64,000 nucleotides of DNA from Pluralibacter sp. UBA7423 (lineage in GTDB: Bacteria; Pseudomonadota; Gammaproteobacteria; Enterobacterales; Enterobacteriaceae). This document shows, one piece after another, positions 17,819 through 27,173 of the stretch. Both the position numbers and the translations under genes were made by a program. The stretch is taken from contig DKMD01000015.1 of assembly GCA_002470465.1 (NCBI GenBank), positions 1-64,000 of the forward strand, written 5' to 3'. The notes below the pieces were generated by a model. It ran no database searches and had not been told where the DNA came from. It saw only the letters and a program-made list of their open reading frames with translations. Numbering within the stretch: position 1 is the stretch's first letter; each line of letters starts with the position of its first letter.

Positions 17819-18154
17819 ATGAAAAAATTGATTCTCGTCGCGATTATGGCGTCCGGGCTGGTGGCTTGTGCACAGCCGCAGGCACCGAAAGAAGACAGCA
17901 AGCTGAAAGCCGCCTACAGCGCCTGTATTAATACCGCGGAAGGCAATCCGGATAAGATTGAAGCCTGCCAAAGCGTGCTGGATGTGCTGAAGCAGGAGAA
18001 GGAGCACAAGCAGTTTGCCGAACAGGAAACGGTGCGCACGCTGGATTATCAGCAGTGTATCCAGGCGACCCGTACGGGTAACGATCAGGCAGTGAAGGCG
18101 CGCTGCGATAAAATCTGGCAGGAAATTCGCAGCAACAATACCCCCGCGCCGTAA
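17819..18154 (+). CDS. chiQ: Chitosugar-induced lipoprotein ChiQ
   Basis: This 111-residue protein has a lipoprotein signal peptide with lipobox GLVAC and Cys17 as the lipidated residue. Position 18 is Ala, so outer-membrane sorting is expected. The mature part is charged and helical, with two cysteine pairs. It lies 50 bases downstream of chiP, with a GAGG ribosome site, and corresponds to E. coli YbfN/ChiQ. It is thought to assist chitoporin function, but its molecular role is not established. Confidence 0.92.
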   Translation: MKKLILVAIMASGLVACAQPQAPKEDSKLKAAYSACINTAEGNPDKIEACQSVLDVLKQEKEHKQFAEQETVRTLDYQQCIQATRTGNDQAVKARCDKIWQEIRSNNTPAP

Positions 18155-18197
18155 GCCTTATTTCAACTCTGTTTTTGCCCCAAAATATGCCCATAAA

Positions 18198-18223
18198 AAA
18201 AGCCAACCGTCAGGTTGGCTTTT
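18198..18223. terminator. Bidirectional terminator chiQ/fur
   Basis: AAAAGCCAACC pairs perfectly with GGTTGGCTTTT around a GTCA loop, giving T-runs in both directions for the two converging genes. Confidence 0.9.
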
Positions 18224-18242
18224 GCTTTTGCACGAGCGTCGA

Positions 18243-18695
18243 TTATTTATCGGCGGCGTCGTGGGCGTGTTCATCTTCGCGGCAGTCGCCTTCAGCGCAG
18301 TGGCCGTAAAGATAAAGGCTGTGGTTAGTCAGACGAATGCCGTGTCGGGTGGCGATTTCGCGCTGGCGTGCTTCAATCGAGTCATCACTGAATTCGATAA
18401 CCTTGCCGCAGTCGAGGCAGATCAGGTGATCGTGGTGATGCTGCTGAGTCAGTTCGAAAACAGATTTACCGCCTTCGAAGTTGTGGCGGGTGACAATTCC
18501 GGCATCGTCGAACTGGTTCAGAACGCGATAAACCGTTGCCAGACCAATTTCCTCGCCCATATCGATCAGGCGCTTATAGAGGTCTTCCGCACTGACATGG
18601 TGATTGTCCGGCTCCTGAAGCACTTCCAGAATTTTAAGACGCGGAAGCGTGACTTTCAGGCCTGCCTTCTTTAATGCGATATTGTTGTCAGTCAT
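18243..18695 (-). CDS. fur: Ferric uptake regulator Fur
   Basis: Fur is a dimeric iron-dependent repressor. It has 150 residues against 148 in E. coli. The N-terminal winged helix (about 1-80) includes ATVYRVLNQF. The dimerisation and metal domain has the HHHDHLICLDCGK cluster, with Cys93 and Cys96 as structural zinc ligands, and a His/Asp-rich tail. The upstream region carries a Fur box over the -10 element, indicating autoregulation. The short uof-type leader frame is altered compared with E. coli (see separate entry). Confidence 0.98.
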   Translation of the reverse strand: MTDNNIALKKAGLKVTLPRLKILEVLQEPDNHHVSAEDLYKRLIDMGEEIGLATVYRVLNQFDDAGIVTRHNFEGGKSVFELTQQHHHDHLICLDCGKVIEFSDDSIEARQREIATRHGIRLTNHSLYLYGHCAEGDCREDEHAHDAADK

Positions 18696-18776
18696 GCGGA
18701 ATCAGTCCTGTTGCTAGGCGATACACTTCCTTATTGGAAGTATTACTAAGAATGAATTCAGGATAATGCGTCTCAT
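18688..18776 (-). other. uof: uof-type leader frame upstream of fur, frame altered
   Basis: In E. coli a 28-codon frame (uof) begins at the ATG inside TATAATG and ends at the TGA in the fur start ATGACTGA, coupling fur translation to it and exposing it to RyhB. Here the ATG at 18776 and that TGA are 89 bases apart, not a multiple of three. The ATG frame gives 20 residues (MRRIILNSFL onward) and stops at TAG 18714-18716, short of fur. The frame that does reach the overlap still encodes RLATGLIPHD, like the E. coli end, but lacks an ATG; a GTG is the nearest start. Comparison with E. coli is from memory. Confidence 0.55.
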
Positions 18777-18803
18777 TATAGAACTGCGAAGTCTAAATGA
18801 AAA
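18762..18803 (-). promoter_or_regulatory. fur promoter with Fur box
   Basis: On the minus strand a -35 TTTTCA (18798-18803), a 17-base spacer and a perfect -10 TATAAT (18775-18780) form a good sigma-70 promoter. The 19-base TATAATGAGACGCATTATC (18762-18780) matches the Fur consensus at about 15 positions and overlaps the -10, so Fur should block its own promoter. The rest of the fur-fldA gap is AT-rich with no gene. Confidence 0.75.
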
Positions 18804-18975
18804 CTGCAAACCCTGAGCAAAGTATGCTTTTCAGAAACGAGGCATCATCTGCAAAGCGAAACATCCGACCTCGTTAAAACAGCTGACATTGTACAGACAT
18901 GTGCTCAAAAGTTAAAAATTTGTAGCGATTAATTTGATTGCTTTTATCTATTAATTTTACGGAACTTATCGCTAA

Positions 18976-19003
18976 TACGGCGCAACCTGAGCGCTGCGCC
19001 GTA
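18976..19003 (-). terminator. Hairpin downstream of fldA
   Basis: TACGGCGCA pairs perfectly with TGCGCCGTA around a 10-base loop, a few bases past the fldA stop. The T-run is poor, so termination may be partial; in E. coli some fldA transcripts continue into fur. Confidence 0.55.
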
Positions 19004-19009
19004 CGTTTA

Positions 19010-19540
19010 TCAGGCGTTTTTGATCTCTTCGAGGTGCAGCTCTTCAGAAATCTGCTTAACCCACTTTTCAACGCGCTCAGCGGTCAGCTCCGGCTGACGG
19101 TCTTCGTCGATGGCCAGGCCCACAAAGTGATCGTCATCGGCCAGGCCTTTAGACGCTTCGAAATGATAACCCGCCGTTGGCCAGTGGCCGACGATGGTTG
19201 CGCCGCGTGGTTCGATGATGTCGCGGATGGTGCCGAGCGCATCACAGAAGTATTCTGCGTAATCTTCCTGGTCGCCGCAGCCGAACAGGGCCACCAGTTT
19301 GCCGTTGAAGTCTACCTCTTCCAGCGTCGGGAAGAAGTCGTCCCAGTCACACTGTGCTTCACCGTAGTACCAGGTCGGGATACCCAGCAGCAGAATATCG
19401 AAGCCTTCAAGATCTTCTTTGCTGCTTTTGGCAATGTCATGCACTTCAGCTACATCTTTACCAAGCTGCTTCTGAATCATCTTCGCGATATTTTCGGTAT
19501 TGCCGGTGTCGCTGCCGAAGAAAATGCCTGTAATTGCCAT
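19010..19540 (-). CDS. fldA: Flavodoxin 1
   Basis: FldA is an FMN-carrying electron donor in the cytosol, used in methionine synthase reactivation, ribonucleotide reductase activation and isoprenoid synthesis. The start giving [18 protein letters not shown] and 176 residues equals the E. coli protein. An upstream in-frame start would add 38 low-complexity residues and is rejected. The FMN phosphate loop is GSDTGNTE at residues 8-15; the flavin-flanking aromatic segments are IPTWYYGE (about 57) and [10 protein letters not shown] (about 90). It is transcribed toward fur and may share transcripts with it. Confidence 0.98.
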   Translation of the reverse strand: MAITGIFFGSDTGNTENIAKMIQKQLGKDVAEVHDIAKSSKEDLEGFDILLLGIPTWYYGEAQCDWDDFFPTLEEVDFNGKLVALFGCGDQEDYAEYFCDALGTIRDIIEPRGATIVGHWPTAGYHFEASKGLADDDHFVGLAIDEDRQPELTAERVEKWVKQISEELHLEEIKNA

Positions 19541-19689
19541 GAGTAAAATAACCTCTTGAAACGTAATGAAATGATGGTGGAATGTTGCCCACAGATAAAG
19601 GCAATGATAGCAGGAGGAGAAGGGCGCGGGAACCGCAATTGCGCCGGACTGCACTCTCTGCTACATGAAAGTGATTTTTTGTCGGATTT

Positions 19690-19983
19690 TCAGACGAGTT
19701 TCTGGCTTCGCAACGCAGCCAACTGATGCATCAGTATTTCTTCAATCAGCTCGCTGCGGCTCATGTTTCTGGCTTCAGCCAGCTCGTTGAGCGCATCGAC
19801 CGCTTCGTGATTGAGCTTTAGCTCAACGCGCTTGAGACCATTGCTTTTGTCGCGCTTCAGCTGATTACGCTTATTAATGCGTAACTGTTCGTCGCGCGAG
19901 AGCGGATTGGTTTTCGGCCTTCCCGGGCGACGCTCGTTTGCGAACAAATCTAATGTCGTTCGGTCCGTTTGTTCTTTTGCCAT
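19690..19983 (-). CDS. ybfE: YbfE family protein (LexA-regulated in E. coli)
   Basis: This is a 97-residue, very basic protein. Its second half (about 55-90), LNHEAVDALNELAEARNMSR onward, looks like a ribbon-helix-helix DNA-binding module. It corresponds to E. coli YbfE, which belongs to the LexA regulon. I did not find a clear CTGT-N8-ACAG box upstream here, so SOS control is not supported by this sequence. It lies between ybfF and fldA on the same strand. Its function is unknown. Confidence 0.85.
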   Translation of the reverse strand: MAKEQTDRTTLDLFANERRPGRPKTNPLSRDEQLRINKRNQLKRDKSNGLKRVELKLNHEAVDALNELAEARNMSRSELIEEILMHQLAALRSQKLV

Positions 19984-20114
19984 GATTCAGAGTGACTTCG
20001 GGGAAACAAGCCGCCGGACGACAGGCCCGGCGCAGATAGCGCGCAATCATACATCAGCGAACCCCCCACGCCAACGCCGGGAGCCACAATGGCGCTTGCT
20101 TGCTCGGATTTTAA

Positions 20115-20879
20115 TCATTCCGCCAGATAGCGGCGAACAGCGCGCAGTACCGCGTCCGGTTTTTCAGCGTGAACCCAGTGTCCGGCACCGGCAATCACGT
20201 GTGCACGAGCCTGCGGGAATTGTGCCAGCAGCGTGTCGCGATACTCGGTGGTGACGTACGGAGAATTTCCGCCTGCAATAAACAGGGCAGGGTGGTCCCA
20301 GGCCGGAATCGTCTCCCAGCCGACAATATGCGGATACTGATCCCACAAAACCGGCACGTTAAAGCGCCATGCGCCATCGACGAAGGACTTCAACAGGAAC
20401 TGAACCACGCCTTCTTCCTTTATATGCTGCCGCATTACTTCGGCGGCCTGCTGTCGTGTGGAAACGCCCGCTTCCGTCACCGCGTTAATCGCGGCAAAAA
20501 TTTCATCGTGACGACGCACCTGATAATCCACTGGCGCAATGTCGATAGCCACCAGTTTTCCCACGCGTTCCGGTGCCAGGGCGGTAAACGCCATCACCGC
20601 TTTGCCGCCCATGGAGTGCCCAACCAGCGTGGCCTGCTCAATATCGTGAGCATCCAGCGTATCAAGTAAATCCTGAGCCATTGCCGGATAGTTCATGTCC
20701 GGGCTTCTTTCCGACAAGCCATGGTTGCGCATGTCGACTTGCAAAATATCGTGGTCGGTAACCAGGTCGCGGGCGAGGATCCCGAGGTTGTCCAGGCTGC
20801 CAAAAAGGCCGTGAACGAGGACGATGGGAGAATTAGTGTGCTGGTTTTGTGCAGATTGCGCTCGGCTGTTTAATTTCAT
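20115..20879 (-). CDS. ybfF: Alpha/beta-hydrolase esterase YbfF
   Basis: YbfF is a cytosolic esterase with 254 residues, the same as E. coli. The start at MKLNSRAQ was chosen by that length; a longer upstream frame would run into the seqA promoter. Features of the fold are the oxyanion motif VLVHGLFG near residue 21, the nucleophile elbow GHSMGGK (Ser near 89) and the final His in GAGHWVHAEKP near 234. E. coli YbfF hydrolyses short acyl esters and acyl-CoA in vitro; the natural substrate is unsettled. It is divergent from seqA. Confidence 0.93.
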   Translation of the reverse strand: MKLNSRAQSAQNQHTNSPIVLVHGLFGSLDNLGILARDLVTDHDILQVDMRNHGLSERSPDMNYPAMAQDLLDTLDAHDIEQATLVGHSMGGKAVMAFTALAPERVGKLVAIDIAPVDYQVRRHDEIFAAINAVTEAGVSTRQQAAEVMRQHIKEEGVVQFLLKSFVDGAWRFNVPVLWDQYPHIVGWETIPAWDHPALFIAGGNSPYVTTEYRDTLLAQFPQARAHVIAGAGHWVHAEKPDAVLRAVRRYLAE

Positions 20880-21052
20880 GGCAAAGTTCTTTTTTTCGCT
20901 ACGTCGGGTTAGGGTATCATGTTGAACATTCTGCCGCCCGGCTGCAACACTCAGTAGTCGTCTGAGTTTTTGCCGACACGCTATCCGCTGTTGGGTTTTG
21001 TCCCTATAATCCCAACGACTTGTATTCAGCAAAGAAATATCACTGGATTAAG

Positions 21053-21607
21053 ATGAAAACGATCGAAGTTGATGACGAACTCTATGGCTTTATTGCCAGC
21101 CACACTAAGCACATTGGCGAGAGCGCATCCGACATTTTACGGCGCATGCTGAAAATTTCTGCCGTAGCCCAGAGTGCAGCCCCCGTTGTCAAAGAGACCC
21201 CGGCCCCGAGCGCTGCGCCGGTCGTTGCGGCGGCGGTGAAAAAAGCCTCTTCTCCTAAGGACAACGTCCGCGCCGTGCGTGAACTGCTCCTTTCTGATGA
21301 ATACGCCGAGCAGAAAAAAGCGGTCAACCGCTTCCTGCTGGTGCTGACTACACTTTACTCCTTAGACAACAAAGCATTTGCCGAGGCCACAGAGTCGCTG
21401 CACGGGCGCACGCGCGTCTATTTCGCTCCCGATGAAGCGACGCTGCTGAAAAACGGCAACCAGACCAAGCCTAAGCAAGTGCCTGAAACCCCATACTGGG
21501 TGATCACCAATACCAATACCGGTCGTAAATGCAGCATGGTGGAGCACATCATGCAGTCAATGCAGTTCCCTGCGGAGCTGATTGAGAAGGTTTGCGGCAC
21601 TATCTAA
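21053..21607 (+). CDS. seqA: Replication-initiation negative modulator SeqA
   Basis: SeqA binds hemimethylated GATC sites, sequesters oriC and delays re-initiation. It has 184 residues against 181 in E. coli. The N-terminal oligomerisation domain is MKTIEVDDELYGFI onward (1-35), followed by an Ala/Pro/Val-rich linker (about 40-70) and the DNA-binding domain (70-184, LHGRTRVYF). The ATG beginning MKTIEVDD was chosen because the 11 residues upstream are not conserved. Pgm follows 24 bases downstream, as in E. coli. Confidence 0.97.
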   Translation: MKTIEVDDELYGFIASHTKHIGESASDILRRMLKISAVAQSAAPVVKETPAPSAAPVVAAAVKKASSPKDNVRAVRELLLSDEYAEQKKAVNRFLLVLTTLYSLDNKAFAEATESLHGRTRVYFAPDEATLLKNGNQTKPKQVPETPYWVITNTNTGRKCSMVEHIMQSMQFPAELIEKVCGTI

Positions 21608-21631
21608 CCCTTGCATAAGAAGGACCAGGCA

Positions 21632-23272
21632 ATGGCAACTCATCCCCGTGCAGGCCAGCCTGCACAACAGAGTGATTTGATCAATGTCGCCCAGCTGACG
21701 TCTCAGTACTACGTGCTGAAGCCGGAAGTGGGTAACGCAGAACACGCGGTGAAATTCGGTACCTCCGGCCACCGTGGAAGTGCAGGTCGTCATAGCTTCA
21801 ACGAACCGCATATTCTGGCGATTGCCCAGGCGATTGCGGAAGAGCGTGCCAAAAATGGCGTCACCGGACCGTGCTACGTAGGTAAGGATACCCACGCGCT
21901 GTCAGAGCCGGCGATCATTTCCGTACTGGAAGTGCTGGCGGCTAACGGTGTCGACGTGATCGTGCAGGAAAATAACGGCTACACGCCAACCCCTGCCATC
22001 TCTAACGCTATCCTGGTTCATAATAAGAAGGGCGGCGCGCAGGCGGACGGGATCGTTATCACGCCATCGCACAACCCGCCGGAAGATGGCGGCATTAAAT
22101 ATAACCCGCCTAACGGTGGCCCGGCTGATACCAACGTGACCAAAGTGGTGGAAGACCGTGCCAACGCGCTGCTGGCCGATGGCCTGAAGGGCGTGAAGCG
22201 TCTCTCTCTGGATGCGGCTTATGCGTCCGGCCACATTAAAGAACAGGATCTGGTGCAGCCGTTCATTGAAGGGCTGGCGGATATCGTCGATATCAAAGCG
22301 ATTCAGAAAGCCGGCCTGAAGCTGGGCGTTGATCCGCTGGGCGGTTCCGGGATTGAATACTGGAAGCGTATTGCTGAGTTCTACAAGCTCGATCTGACCA
22401 TCGTTAACGATCACGTCGATCAGACCTTTCGCTTTATGCACCTCGATAAAGATGGCGCAATCCGCATGGACTGCTCCTCAGAGTGCGCGATGGCGGGCCT
22501 GCTGGCGCTGCGTGAAAAATTCGATCTGGCCTTCGCCAACGATCCGGATTATGACCGTCACGGCATTGTGACCCCCGCGGGTCTGATGAATCCAAACCAC
22601 TATCTGGCTGTTGCCATCAACTACCTGTTCCAGCATCGTCCACAGTGGGGCAAGGACGTTGCCGTCGGCAAAACGCTGGTATCGTCTGCGATGATTGACC
22701 GCGTGGTGGAAGACCTGGGCCGCAAGCTGGTGGAAGTGCCGGTAGGTTTCAAATGGTTCGTTGACGGTCTGTTCGACGGCAGCTTCGGCTTCGGCGGCGA
22801 AGAGAGTGCGGGCGCGTCGTTCCTGCGTTTTGACGGCACGCCGTGGTCGACTGACAAAGACGGTATCATCATGTGCCTGCTGGCGGCGGAAATCACCGCG
22901 GTCACCGGCAAGAACCCGCAGCAGCATTACGACGAACTCGCTGATCGCTTCGGTGCGCCAAGCTACAACCGTTTACAGGCATCGGCAACCTCTGCGCAGA
23001 AAGCCGCGCTGTCAAAACTTTCCCCTGAAATGGTCAGCGCCGATACCCTGGCGGGTGACCCGATCACCGCTCGTCTGACGGCTGCGCCGGGCAACGGTGC
23101 CTCCATTGGCGGCCTGAAAGTGATGACCAAAAACGGCTGGTTTGCGGCGCGTCCTTCCGGTACGGAAGATGCGTACAAAATCTATTGCGAAAGCTTCCTC
23201 GGTGCGGAACACCGTAAGCTGATTGAGAAAGAAGCGGTAGAGATTGTCAGCGAAGTGCTGAAGAACGCCTGA
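21632..23272 (+). CDS. pgm: Phosphoglucomutase
   Basis: Pgm interconverts glucose-1-phosphate and glucose-6-phosphate, feeding glycogen, trehalose and envelope sugar synthesis. The 546 residues equal the E. coli enzyme. The active-site phosphoserine is in [12 protein letters not shown] near residue 146, the metal loop is DPDYDRHG near 305, and the sugar phosphate loop is [10 protein letters not shown] near 510. The ATG with AAGGA just upstream was chosen over an earlier ATG that would add seven residues. It is co-directional with seqA and ends at a strong hairpin. Confidence 0.98.
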   Translation: MATHPRAGQPAQQSDLINVAQLTSQYYVLKPEVGNAEHAVKFGTSGHRGSAGRHSFNEPHILAIAQAIAEERAKNGVTGPCYVGKDTHALSEPAIISVLEVLAANGVDVIVQENNGYTPTPAISNAILVHNKKGGAQADGIVITPSHNPPEDGGIKYNPPNGGPADTNVTKVVEDRANALLADGLKGVKRLSLDAAYASGHIKEQDLVQPFIEGLADIVDIKAIQKAGLKLGVDPLGGSGIEYWKRIAEFYKLDLTIVNDHVDQTFRFMHLDKDGAIRMDCSSECAMAGLLALREKFDLAFANDPDYDRHGIVTPAGLMNPNHYLAVAINYLFQHRPQWGKDVAVGKTLVSSAMIDRVVEDLGRKLVEVPVGFKWFVDGLFDGSFGFGGEESAGASFLRFDGTPWSTDKDGIIMCLLAAEITAVTGKNPQQHYDELADRFGAPSYNRLQASATSAQKAALSKLSPEMVSADTLAGDPITARLTAAPGNGASIGGLKVMTKNGWFAARPSGTEDAYKIYCESFLGAEHRKLIEKEAVEIVSEVLKNA

Positions 23273-23289
23273 CGTTCAGCAATGAAACA

Positions 23290-23326
23290 GGCCCGGCCAG
23301 CGTTAGCGCTTCCGGGCCATTTTTTT
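23290..23326 (+). terminator. pgm terminator
   Basis: GGCCCGG pairs with CCGGGCC, with further pairing of AGCG/CGCT inside, followed by seven T. Confidence 0.9.
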
Positions 23327-23327
23327 A

Positions 23328-23407
23328 TGCCGGGGGCAGTTCGTTTGCCCGGCCTGCAGAGTCATGCTGATTGGCAGGCCCGGTAAGCGCAAGCTCCACC
23401 GGGCATG
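23328..23407. repeat. REP-type palindromic elements
   Basis: Two short GC-rich palindromes lie between the converging pgm and potE. The first is built on GCCGGGGGC and GCCCGGC; the second is GGCCCGGTAAGCGC followed by a CCACCGGGC arm. Both resemble enterobacterial REP units. They lie outside genes, as expected. Confidence 0.6.
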
Positions 23408-23409
23408 TT

Positions 23410-24723
23410 TCAGCCGTGTTTATTGGTCAGCTCAAAACGAGGCGACACCAGCCCGTAGAGCGTCCAGCCCAGGAAGGTCACGATCGCGCCATACAGCATC
23501 GCTTCTTCACCTGACGAGTAGAGCGCATAGAAGCTGTACATCGCCCCAAGAAACGCCACCGCATTCGCTGCTTTCGCTTTACCCGGCGCGACCTCTGCCA
23601 CTTTCTGAATAATAACCAGCGCTGCCATCGACAGAATATAAGGAATGATGTTGGTCACCACCGCCAGATTGACCAGCACGTTGAACTGGTTATTCAGCGA
23701 CGGGCTAATGGTCATCAGCGACAGACCTGACTGGATGACGACAATCGCCAGCATCCCCTGAACCGGCGCTTCAGCGCGGGAGAGGCGAGAGAATATTTTC
23801 GGGAAGTAGCCTTCATCCGCCGAGGATTTGAACACCTGCGCGATGGTGAACTGCCAGCCAAGCAGAGAGCCGCAGCACGACATCACCATCAACCCCATGA
23901 TGACTTTGCCCACTTCCGGGGTGAACATCTGCGCAAATGCCAGCCCGAATGGAGCAGTGGAGTTTGCCAGATCGCTGTTGGGCACAATCCCGGCGATAAC
24001 GTTGGTGGAAACGATATAAATCACCGCTGCTCCGAGCGTGCCGCCGAGCACGGCAATCGGTACGTTGCGTTCCGGGTTTTCTACCACGTCGGTATTGGCA
24101 CAGGCAGATTCCAGACCGAGAAACGCCCAGAGCGTCATTGCAATAGAAGAGCCTACTGCGCTAAAGAACGGAACGTGGTGCGGGTTCCAGGACTCAACGT
24201 AGAGCGTCGGGCTGAACCAGAACCAGCCAATGACGCAGAGGCCGACCACAGGAATGATCACACCCCATACGGTCACGCTGCTGATTTGGCCGGTGATGCG
24301 CGCGCCGCCAAAGTTGGCAATGGTGCACAGCCACAGCACGCCAATAGTGGCGAGCCCAATCTGCAACGGGCTCAGCGTGACGCCGAACAGTTCGGTGCCG
24401 TAGCCCACGGCGGAAATGGCAATCGCCACGTTGGCAATCAGCAGCGACACGCCGTAGGTGTAATTGGCCATAAAGTTGCCGGATTTGCCAAAAGCGTACT
24501 CCGCATAGCCGCCCATGCCGCCGGATTTACGGCTGAACATCCCGCATTTCGCGAAGGCCCATGCCAGCGCCGTGGAGCCAACCGCGGTCACTAGCCAGGA
24601 GATGATTGAGATGGTGCCAACCTCGGCGAGCTTGGTCGGCAGCATGATTATCCCTGAGCCCATCATGTTAACCATGGTCAGGATGGTGAGCTGAACGACT
24701 CCCATCTTGTTAGATTTACTCAT
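23410..24723 (-). CDS. potE: Putrescine:ornithine antiporter
   Basis: PotE exchanges cytosolic putrescine for external ornithine across the inner membrane, and with SpeF consumes protons during acid growth. The 437 residues (439 in E. coli) form about 12 membrane helices of the APC superfamily. The start NKMGVVQLTILTMVNMMGSG carries the family substrate-binding segment in helix 1. It overlaps the speF stop by 4 bases (ATGA), so translation is coupled. It is controlled through the speF leader. Confidence 0.97.
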   Translation of the reverse strand: MSKSNKMGVVQLTILTMVNMMGSGIIMLPTKLAEVGTISIISWLVTAVGSTALAWAFAKCGMFSRKSGGMGGYAEYAFGKSGNFMANYTYGVSLLIANVAIAISAVGYGTELFGVTLSPLQIGLATIGVLWLCTIANFGGARITGQISSVTVWGVIIPVVGLCVIGWFWFSPTLYVESWNPHHVPFFSAVGSSIAMTLWAFLGLESACANTDVVENPERNVPIAVLGGTLGAAVIYIVSTNVIAGIVPNSDLANSTAPFGLAFAQMFTPEVGKVIMGLMVMSCCGSLLGWQFTIAQVFKSSADEGYFPKIFSRLSRAEAPVQGMLAIVVIQSGLSLMTISPSLNNQFNVLVNLAVVTNIIPYILSMAALVIIQKVAEVAPGKAKAANAVAFLGAMYSFYALYSSGEEAMLYGAIVTFLGWTLYGLVSPRFELTNKHG

Positions 24724-26918
24724 AATGTTTCCCCTTTCAGCAGCGGCTGGTGGGCGTTACGCGTTTTAATGACGTTGCACCATACCTGTTTGCGGCCATC
24801 CACTTCTGCGATGTAAACCCCTTGTAGCTCCGGTGCGAAGCCGGGCAGCAGATTGATGCCTTCCTCCAGAGCGGTGAAATAGCGCAGAACGGCACCACTC
24901 CAGATTTCACCCGGTACCACGCACAGCACACCCGGTGGATAAGGGAGCGCGCCTTCGGCAGCAATTCTGCCCTCCGCCTGCGGCAAAGAGACCAGTTCGA
25001 CTTCACCGCGCAGGTAGGCGTAGTTAGCACTCTGAGGATCGATACTAACCTGTGGGAAATGCGCTTTGCGGAACATCTCTTTTTGCAGCTGCTTCACGTC
25101 ATGCCGCGCGTAAAGCTGATGCATTTCCAGGCACAGCTGGCGCAGGCTGTACCCGGCGTAGCGCTGTTCGTGCTGCCGGTAAAGCGAAGGCAGCACTTCC
25201 TGAAGAGGGGCATCTTCATCGAGCAGTTTTTCAAAACGCACCAGCAGCGCAACCAGCTGCTGCAGCTTGGCCATGTCTTCGGCAGGCGTCAGCAGGAACA
25301 GAATGGAGTTGAGATCGCACTTCTCTGGGATCACGCCGTTTTCACGCAGGAAGTTGGCAAGTACGGTCGCCGGAACGCCGAAATCTTCATACTCGCCACT
25401 GGCGGTGTTGATGCCCGGCGTGGTCAGCAGCAGTTTGCACGGATCGACGAAATACTGATTCTCTGCATAGCCTTCAAATGCATGCCAGCGCTCGCCCGGA
25501 ACGAAATGGAAGAAATACAGGTTGTTAGCAATCTCTTCTGTCGGATAAGCGTGCCAGGGTTTGCCATCAACGACCGGCGGAACAAACGGGCGAAGATGAT
25601 GACAGTTTTCAAGAATCAATTTACGGGCTTCAATGCCGTTGGTGACGCAATCCATCCACATGTTGCGCCCGCTCTGGCCTTCATGCATTTTGGCGTTAAC
25701 GTCCAGGGCGGCAAACAGCGGATAGAACGGGCTGGTGGAGGCGTGCATCATAAAGGCGTTGTTCATCCTTTTATGCGGCACGTAGCGAGACTGACCCTTA
25801 ATGTGGCTGTCTTTTTTGTGGATTTGCGAGGTTTGCGAGAAGCCAGCCTGCTGCTTATGCACGGACTGAGTCACCATGATCCCCGGATCGTTTTCATCCA
25901 GCTCCAGCAGAAGCGGCGAGCAGTCGGCCATCATTGGAATAAACTGCTCGTAGCCGACCCACGCTGAATCAAACAAAATGTAGTCGCACAGATGCCCAAT
26001 CTTATCGACCACCTGGCGGGCGTTATAAATGGTGCCGTCGTAGGTGCCCAACTGAATAACCGCCAGGCGGAACGGCCGGGCTTCACGGGCTCGCTGCGGG
26101 GCAACTTCGCTAATCAGCTCCCGCAGATAGCGCTCTTCAAAGCAGTGGGCGTCGATGCCGCCAATAAAGCCGTAGGGATTACGGGCGGTTTCCAGATACA
26201 CCGGCGTGGCACCCGCCTGCAACAGCGCGCCGTGGTGGTTAGATTTGTGATTATTACGGTCAAACAGCACCAAATCACCTGGCGTCAGCAGCGCGTTAAG
26301 CACCACTTTGTTTGAGGAAGATGTCCCGTTGAGAACGAAGTACGTTTTATCGGCATTAAAGACTTTCGCCGCATGCTGCTGCGCCACGCACGGCGCGCCC
26401 TCGTGGATGAGAAGGTCGCCCATCGCCACGTCAGCGTTGCAGAGGTCTGAACGAAACAGCGTCTCGCCAAAGTACTCTACAAACTGGTTACCTGCCGGAT
26501 GACGACGGAAAAATTCTCCGCCCTGATGCCCCGGACAGTCGAATGCGCTGTTGCCCTGGTTGACGTAGTCGACCAGCGCGCGGAAAAACGGCGGACGAAG
26601 TTGGGTTTCGTATTTGTTTGCTGCGGCTTCCAGCTGGCGGCCGTAGAATTCGCTACGAGCTTCATCGTGCTCAAAGACGCCATGAATGCGGGCCAGCGTT
26701 TCCGCAGGCACGATCTCTTCTTTATTAATGGCGATAAACACCGGCAGGTTATAGCCCGTCGCTGCAATATCGTCGAGTTTTCCCTCTGCAATATCGTTAA
26801 GGGATAATACCGCGGCGGCGACATCAATAAATTTAGTTCCGTGGGTGTCAATAATAGCGCGTGTGGTTGTGAAACAATCAGGGCAGGAAGCGCTGACGGC
26901 AATTTTTAATTCAGACAT
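24720..26918 (-). CDS. speF: Inducible ornithine decarboxylase
   Basis: SpeF is a PLP enzyme that decarboxylates ornithine to putrescine. Its 732 residues match E. coli SpeF. The domains are an N-terminal wing (1-110), a fold-type I catalytic core with the PLP lysine in TQSVHKQQAGFSQ (about residue 350), and a C-terminal specificity domain. It forms an operon with potE. A leader of about 255 bases plus the SpeFL peptide gene precede it, which in E. coli make expression depend on ornithine and Rho. Confidence 0.98.
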   Translation of the reverse strand: MSELKIAVSASCPDCFTTTRAIIDTHGTKFIDVAAAVLSLNDIAEGKLDDIAATGYNLPVFIAINKEEIVPAETLARIHGVFEHDEARSEFYGRQLEAAANKYETQLRPPFFRALVDYVNQGNSAFDCPGHQGGEFFRRHPAGNQFVEYFGETLFRSDLCNADVAMGDLLIHEGAPCVAQQHAAKVFNADKTYFVLNGTSSSNKVVLNALLTPGDLVLFDRNNHKSNHHGALLQAGATPVYLETARNPYGFIGGIDAHCFEERYLRELISEVAPQRAREARPFRLAVIQLGTYDGTIYNARQVVDKIGHLCDYILFDSAWVGYEQFIPMMADCSPLLLELDENDPGIMVTQSVHKQQAGFSQTSQIHKKDSHIKGQSRYVPHKRMNNAFMMHASTSPFYPLFAALDVNAKMHEGQSGRNMWMDCVTNGIEARKLILENCHHLRPFVPPVVDGKPWHAYPTEEIANNLYFFHFVPGERWHAFEGYAENQYFVDPCKLLLTTPGINTASGEYEDFGVPATVLANFLRENGVIPEKCDLNSILFLLTPAEDMAKLQQLVALLVRFEKLLDEDAPLQEVLPSLYRQHEQRYAGYSLRQLCLEMHQLYARHDVKQLQKEMFRKAHFPQVSIDPQSANYAYLRGEVELVSLPQAEGRIAAEGALPYPPGVLCVVPGEIWSGAVLRYFTALEEGINLLPGFAPELQGVYIAEVDGRKQVWCNVIKTRNAHQPLLKGETL

Positions 26919-27173
26919 TTTTCATCTCTTTAATTTCAGGAAATAGCAGGCCCTCAGCTTCCGGGAAAGGAAACTGAATGCTCCGGTGAATAAGCCATAG
27001 CTGTCCGCTGATAATAAAATCAGGGCAGGACATATTCGGATAATATAAATCCCTCCGGCCCGGTTGCCGGAAATGCAGGGTTTATCAGGGTGAGCGCAGC
27101 GGGCGGCAGGAAAAAGCCTGTCGGTTCAGGGAGTCAGGAAAGACCTGTATGCTGAGCGCCCGACGTCAGAAGA
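26919..27173 (-). promoter_or_regulatory. speF leader RNA downstream of speFL
   Basis: This untranslated stretch lies between the SpeFL stop and the speF ATG. In E. coli the same segment holds a Rho-dependent terminator and speF translation control that are released when SpeFL stalls on ornithine. Several GC-rich palindromic stretches are visible, but I did not fold them. Confidence 0.5.

Noticed and set aside
19541..19654. 38-residue N-terminal extension of flavodoxin
   Set aside because: Flavodoxin starts at [16 protein letters not shown] in E. coli; the extension has no conserved features and covers the promoter region.
19984..20114. LexA box expected upstream of ybfE
   Set aside because: No CTGT-N8-ACAG-like sequence was found in the gap; SOS regulation is not claimed for this genome.
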